Shown here: one piece after another, positions 34,101 through 40,100 of the stretch
Layout: every line of letters starts with the position of its first letter
How positions within the stretch are numbered: the first letter of the stretch is position 1
Assembly (NCBI GenBank): GCA_958296005.1
Contig: CATQHQ010000002.1
Span: 434,001 to 498,000, forward strand
Source of the DNA: Longimicrobiales bacterium
GTDB lineage: Bacteria > Gemmatimonadota > Gemmatimonadetes > Longimicrobiales > Gaopeijiaceae
Direction: 5' to 3'
DNA length: 64,000 nucleotides
Position numbers and translations under genes: made by a program
The notes under the pieces: model-generated
Told to the model about the DNA's origin: nothing
Seen by the model: the letters and a program-made list of their open reading frames with translations, nothing else
Databases searched by the model: none

Positions 34101-37100
34101 CTCGCCGGCTCCGTAGGTGTCGCCGCTGGCCGGTGAGCTGACGACCAAGATCGACCTGAACGTCGGTGCCGTGGCCACCCCGTTCACCTTGTGCGCCGCG
34201 TCGTTCCCGAAGGCGTGGCTGCCCAGCGCCAGCGCCGCGTTGGTCGCGACGCCGCTGCGGATCGTTCCACCGCCCGCCGTCAGCGCGCCCCCGCCGACGC
34301 TGATTCCGTCGTTGTCCAAGTCCGTTGCCCCCACGCGGTACTGGAACGTCAGGGTCTTGCTCCCGCTCCCGCCGACATACGCCGCCTGCGCCGTCTCGCC
34401 TCCAATTTCAAGCGCCAGTTGGGGCGTTCCCGACACCTGGACCACCACTGTGAACCCGACCTGCAGCTCGATCACCTCGTTGGCTCCGTAGGTGTCGCCG
34501 CTGGCCGGCGAGCTGGAGATGGAGACCGCGCTCACCGCCGGCACGGTCGCCGTCGAGCCGTCCACGTTGTGGCTCGGCGCGGCGGTGAAGGCGTGGCTGC
34601 CCAGATTGCGGTTCGCTGCCGCGCTGCTCGCTGTAGAAATCAGCAAGCCGCCGGTCAACGCGCCCGCGGCCACGCCTATGCCGTTGGCGTCCGTGTCGGC
34701 AGCCTGCACCACGTAGCCGAATCTGAGCGTCTTGCCTGTGATCTCGCCGCTCAGGAGGGACGCCTGCCGGGTCGCCGTGCCGATGGTCAACGCCAGCTGC
34801 ACGGTGCCGTTAACGGACAACGAAATGTTGAAACCGACGTCGATCTCGATCCGCTCGCCGGCCCCGTAGGTATTGCCGCTCACCGGAGAGCTGGTGATCG
34901 TCACCGCGTTTACGGTGGGCGGCGTGGCCGTGGTCCCGTCGACCTTGTGGTCGGACGCCGTGCCGATGGCGTGGCTGCCCAAGTCCAGGACGGCCGCCGT
35001 GCCAGCTGCACTCTGGATGGCGCCGCCGTTGAGCGCCAGTGCGCTCGCCCCGACTGCAATGCCGTCCGTATCCGCGTCGGCGCTCACCACCGCGTACTCG
35101 AAGGTCAGCGACGCGGTCCCGCTCCCGGAGGCGTAGGACGCTTGGCGCGTCTGCGACCCAATCGTCAGCGCCAGCTGCGGGGTCTCCGTTACCGTTACCG
35201 GCACCGAGAACCCCACCTGCACCGAGATCGTCTCGCCGGCTCCGTAGGTGTCGCCGCTGGCCGGCGCGCTGGAGATGGAGGCCGAGTTCACGGTGGCGGT
35301 GGCCACGCTGCCGTCCACCATGTGGTCCCCGTCGTTGGTGATCGCGTTCGTGCCCAGCCCCAGGCTCGCGGCCACCGCCGCGTCACGAGCGTCGTTGATG
35401 GCGCCGTTGTTCAATCCGAGCGCGGTAGCCCCGACGCTGATCCCGTCCGTGTCGCTGTCGGCCGCCTGCACCGTGTAGTGGAACGTCAGGCTGTCCGTCC
35501 CCGTGCCCGAGGCGTAGGCAGCTTGGCGAGTCGCCGTGCCGATCCCCAACGCCAGCTGCGGCGTGCCGCTCACGGTCACGGGCCGCGTGAACGTCACCGT
35601 CACCTCGATCTGCTCGCCCAGCTCGTACGTGCTGCTTCTCGCCGGGCTGCTCGCTATCGCCGCGCCGTTCACCGCCGACGCCGTCAACGTCCCGCCCGCC
35701 ACCTTGTGGCTTGAGCTGTTCGCAATGGCGTTCGCGCCCAGCCCCAGCAGCGCGTCCAACGCCCCGCCCGCCACATCGATCGACCCGCTGTTCAGCGACA
35801 GCGCGTCCGCCGCGATGCTGAGCCCGTCGTTGTCCGCGTCGCTTGACACCACCGTGTACCGGAACACCAGCGACGCCGTGCCCGTGCCGGAGACGTAATC
35901 GGCCAGCCGCGTCCGCAGCCCAATCCCCAGCGCCAGCTGCGGCGTGCCGCCCACGTCCACCGCCTTGTTGAACGTCACCGTGACCTCGATCCGCTCGCCC
36001 CGCTCGAACGTGCTGCCCACCGCCGGCGAACCGATCGCCACGCCCGTCACCCCCGGTGGCCCCTGGGCGCCGTCCACCATGTGGTTCCCGTCGTTGGTGA
36101 TCGCGTTCGTACCCAGCCCCAGGCTCGCCACCGTCGTCCCGTCGCGCGCGTCGTTGATCGACCCGCTGTTCAGCGACAGCGCGGTCGCCCCGATGCTGAG
36201 CCCGTCGCTGTCGCTGTCTGCCGCCACCACGGTGTAGCGGAACGTCAGGCTGTCCGTACCCGTGCCCGAGACATAGTTCGCCTGGCGCGTCTCATTGCCG
36301 ATTCCCAGCGCCAGCTGCGGCGTGCCGCGCACGGTCACGGGCCGCGTGAACGTCACCGCTACCTCGATCCGCTCGCCCAGCCCGTACGTGCTGCCGCTCG
36401 CCGGGCTGCTCGCTACCGCCGCGCCGCTCACCGCCGCCGCCGTGAACGTCCCGCCCGCCACTTTGTGGCCCGTGCTGTTCTCGATCGCGTTCGCGCCCAG
36501 GCCCAGCACTGCGTCCAGCGTCCCACCGGCCACATCGATCGACCCGCTGTTCAGCGACAGCGCGGTCGCCGCGATGCTGATCCCGTCGTTGTCCGTGTCC
36601 GCCTGCACGACCGTGTACGCGAAGACCAGCGACGCCGTCCCCGTGCCCGAGGCGTAGGACGCCTGCCGCGTCGCCCCGCCGATCCCCAGCGCCAGCTGCG
36701 GCGTGCCGCCCACGTCCACCGCCGTGTTGAACGTCACCGTGACCTCGATCCGCTCGCCCCGCTCGAACGTGTCGCTCACGACCGGCGAGCCGATCGCCAC
36801 GCCCGTCAACTCCGGCGCCCCCTGGGAGCCGTCCACCCTGTGATCCCCGTCGTCGGTGATCGCGTTCGTACCCAGCCCCAGGCTCGCCGCCGTCGTCCCG
36901 TCGCGCGCGTCGTTGATCGATCCGCTGTTCAGCGTCAGCGCGGTCGCCGCGACGCTGATCCCGTCGCTGTCGCTGTCGGATGCCTGCACCGTGTACCGGA
37001 AGGTCAGGGTCGTCGCCGTGCTCGAGCCGGAGGCGTAGTCCGCTTGGCGCGTCTCCGAGCCGATTCCCAGCGCCAGCTGCGGCGTGCCGCTCACGGTCAC

Positions 37101-40100
37101 GGGCCGCGTGAACGTCACCGACACCTCGATCCGTTGGCTCGGACCGTAATGGCTGCTGTTCGCCGGGCTGCTCGCGATCGCCGCGCCGCTTACCGCCGCC
37201 ACCGTGAACGTCCCGCCCGCCACCTTGTGGCCAGAACTGTTCTCGATCGCGTTCGCGCCCAGACCCAGCAGCGCGTCGGTGGTCCCGCTTGCCACATCGA
37301 TCGTCCCGCTGTTCAGCGTCAGCGCGGTCGCCGCGATGCTGATCCCGTCGTTGTCCGCGTCGCCCGAGGCGACCGTGTACTCGAAGACCAGCGACGCCGT
37401 GCCCGTGCCCGAGGCGTAGTCGGCCTGCAACGTCGCCGTCCCGATCGTCAGGGCCAGCTGCGGCGTGCCGCCCACATCCACCGCCTTGTTGAACGTCACC
37501 GTCACCTCGATCGTCTCGCTCCGCTCGAACGTGCTGCCCACCGCCGGCGAGCCGATCGCCACGCCCGTCACTCCCGGTGGCCCCGAGGTGCCGTCCACCC
37601 TGTGATCCCCGTCGTCGGTGATCGCGTTCGTGCCCAGTCCCAGGCTCGCCGCTGTCGTCCCGTCACGCGTATCGTTGATCGTCCCGGTGTTCAGCCCTAA
37701 AGCGGTCGCCGCGACGCTGAGCCCGTCGCTGTCGATGTCCGCCGCCTGCACCGTGTACTCGAACGCCTGCCAAAGCGTGCCCGTGCCCGAGTAGTAGTCC
37801 GCTTGGCGCGTCTCCGTGCCGATCCCCAGCGCCAGCTGCGGCGTGCCCGTCACCGTCACAGGGCGGTTGAACCTCACCTGCACATCGATCTGCTCGCCCA
37901 GCCCGTACGTGCTGCCGCTCGCCGGAGTGCTCACTATCACCACGTGCGTCACCACCGGCGCAGTCACCCTCGCGCCGTCCACCTTGTGGCCAGAGCTGTT
38001 CTCGATCGCGTTCGCGCCCAGACCCAGCAGCGCGTCCAACGCCCCGCCCGCCACATCGATCGACCCGCTGTTCAGCCTCAGCGCGTCTGCCGCGATGCTG
38101 AGCCCGTCGTTGTCCGTATCCGCCTGCACCACCGTGTACTCGAAGAACAGCGACGTCGTGCCCGAGCCCGAGGCGTAGGACGCCTGCCGCGTCTGCGCAC
38201 CGACCCCGAGCGCCAGCTGCGGCGTGCCGCCCACGTCCACCGCCTTGTTGAACGTCACCGTCACCTGGATCGTCTCGCCTCGCTCGAACGTGCCGCCCAC
38301 GACCGGCGAGCCGATCGCCACGCCCGTCACCCCCGGCGGCCCCTGGGCGCCGTCCACCCTGTGATCCCCGTCGTTGGTGATCGCGTTCGTGCCCAGCCCC
38401 AGGCTCGCCGCCGTCGTCCCATCGCGAGCGTCGTTGATCGTCCCGGTGTTCAACGTCAGCGCGTTCACCCCGACGCTGATCCCGTCGTTGTCGCTGTCCG
38501 TCGCCACCACGGCGTAGCGGAACGTCAGGCTGTCAGTACCCGTGCCCGAGACATAGTTCGCCTGGCGCGTCTCAGTGCCGATTCCCAGCGCTAGCTGCGG
38601 CGTGCCGCTCACGGTCACGGGCCGTGTGAGCGTCACCGCCACCTCGATCCGCTCGCTCAGCCCGTACGTGTTGCCGCTCGCCGGCGCGCTCGCTATCGCC
38701 GCGCCGCTCACCGCCGGCACCGTGAACGTCCCGCCCGCCACCTTGTGGCTCTCGCTGTTCTCGACTGCGTTGGCGCTCAGACCCAGCACCGCGTCGGTGG
38801 CCCCGCCGGCCACATCGATCGCCCCGCTGTTCAGCGACAGCGCGTTCGCCGCGATGCTGAGCCCGTCGTTGTCCGCGTCGCCCGAGGCGACCGTGTAGCG
38901 GAACACCAGCGACGCCGTGCCCGTGCCCGAGGCGTAGGACGCTTGCCGCGTCGCCGCGCCGATCCCAAGCGCCAGCTGCGGCGTGCCGTCCACGTCCACC
39001 GCCTTGTTGAACGTCACCGTCACCTCGATCCGCTCGCCCCGCTCGAACGTGTCGCCCACCGCCGGCGAGCCGATCGCCACGCCCGTCACCCCCGGCGGCC
39101 CCTGGCTGCCGTCCACCATGTGGCTGGAGCTGTTCGTGATCGTGTTCGTACCCAGCCCCAGGCTCGCCGCTGCCGCCGCATCGCGCGCATCGTTGATCGC
39201 GCCGGTGTTCAACCCGAGCGCGGTCGCCGCGACGCTGATCCCGTCGCTGTCGCTGTCGGCCGCCACCACGGCGTACCGGAACGTCAGGCTGTCCGTACCC
39301 GAACCCGAGGCGTAGTCCGCCTGCCGCGTCTCCGTGCCGATTCCCAGCGCCAGCTGAGGCGTGCCGCTCACGGCCACGGGCCGCGTGAACGTCACCGCCA
39401 CCTCGATCTGCTCGCCCAGCACGTACGTGTTGCCGCTCGTCGGGCTGCTGGATATCGCCGCGCCGCTTACCGCCGCCGCCGTGAACGTCCCGCCCGCCAC
39501 TTTGTGGTTCTGGCTGTTGCCGATCGCGTTCCCGCCCAGCCCCAGTAGCGCATCGGTTGTCCCGCCAGCCACATCGATCGACCCGCTGTTCAGCGACAGC
39601 GCGTTCGCCGCGATGCTGAGCCCGTCGCCGTCAGCGTCCGCCTGCACCACCGTGTACTGGAACACCAGCGACGCCGTCCCCGTGCCCGAGGCGTACTCCG
39701 CCTGCCGCGTCAGCGAGCCGATCCCCAGCGCCAGCTGCGGCGTGCCGTCCACGTCCACCGCCTTGTTGAACGTCACCGTCACCTCGATCGTCTCGCCCCG
39801 CTCGAACGTGTCGCCCACGACCGGCGAGCCGATCGCCACGCCCGTCACCCCCGGCGGCCCCTGGCTGCCGTCCACCATGTGGCTGGAGCTGTTCGTGATC
39901 GTGTTCGCACCCAGCCCCACGCCCGCCGCCGTCGTCTCGTCGCGCGCGTCGGTGACGCTCGCACCATTCAACCCGAGCGCATTGCCGCCAATGCTGATCC
40001 CGTCGCTGTCGATGTCCGTCGCCACCACGGTGTAGTGGAACGTCAGCGTCTTCGAGCCCGTACCCGAGGCGTAGGAGGCTTGGCGCGTCTGCGTCCCGAT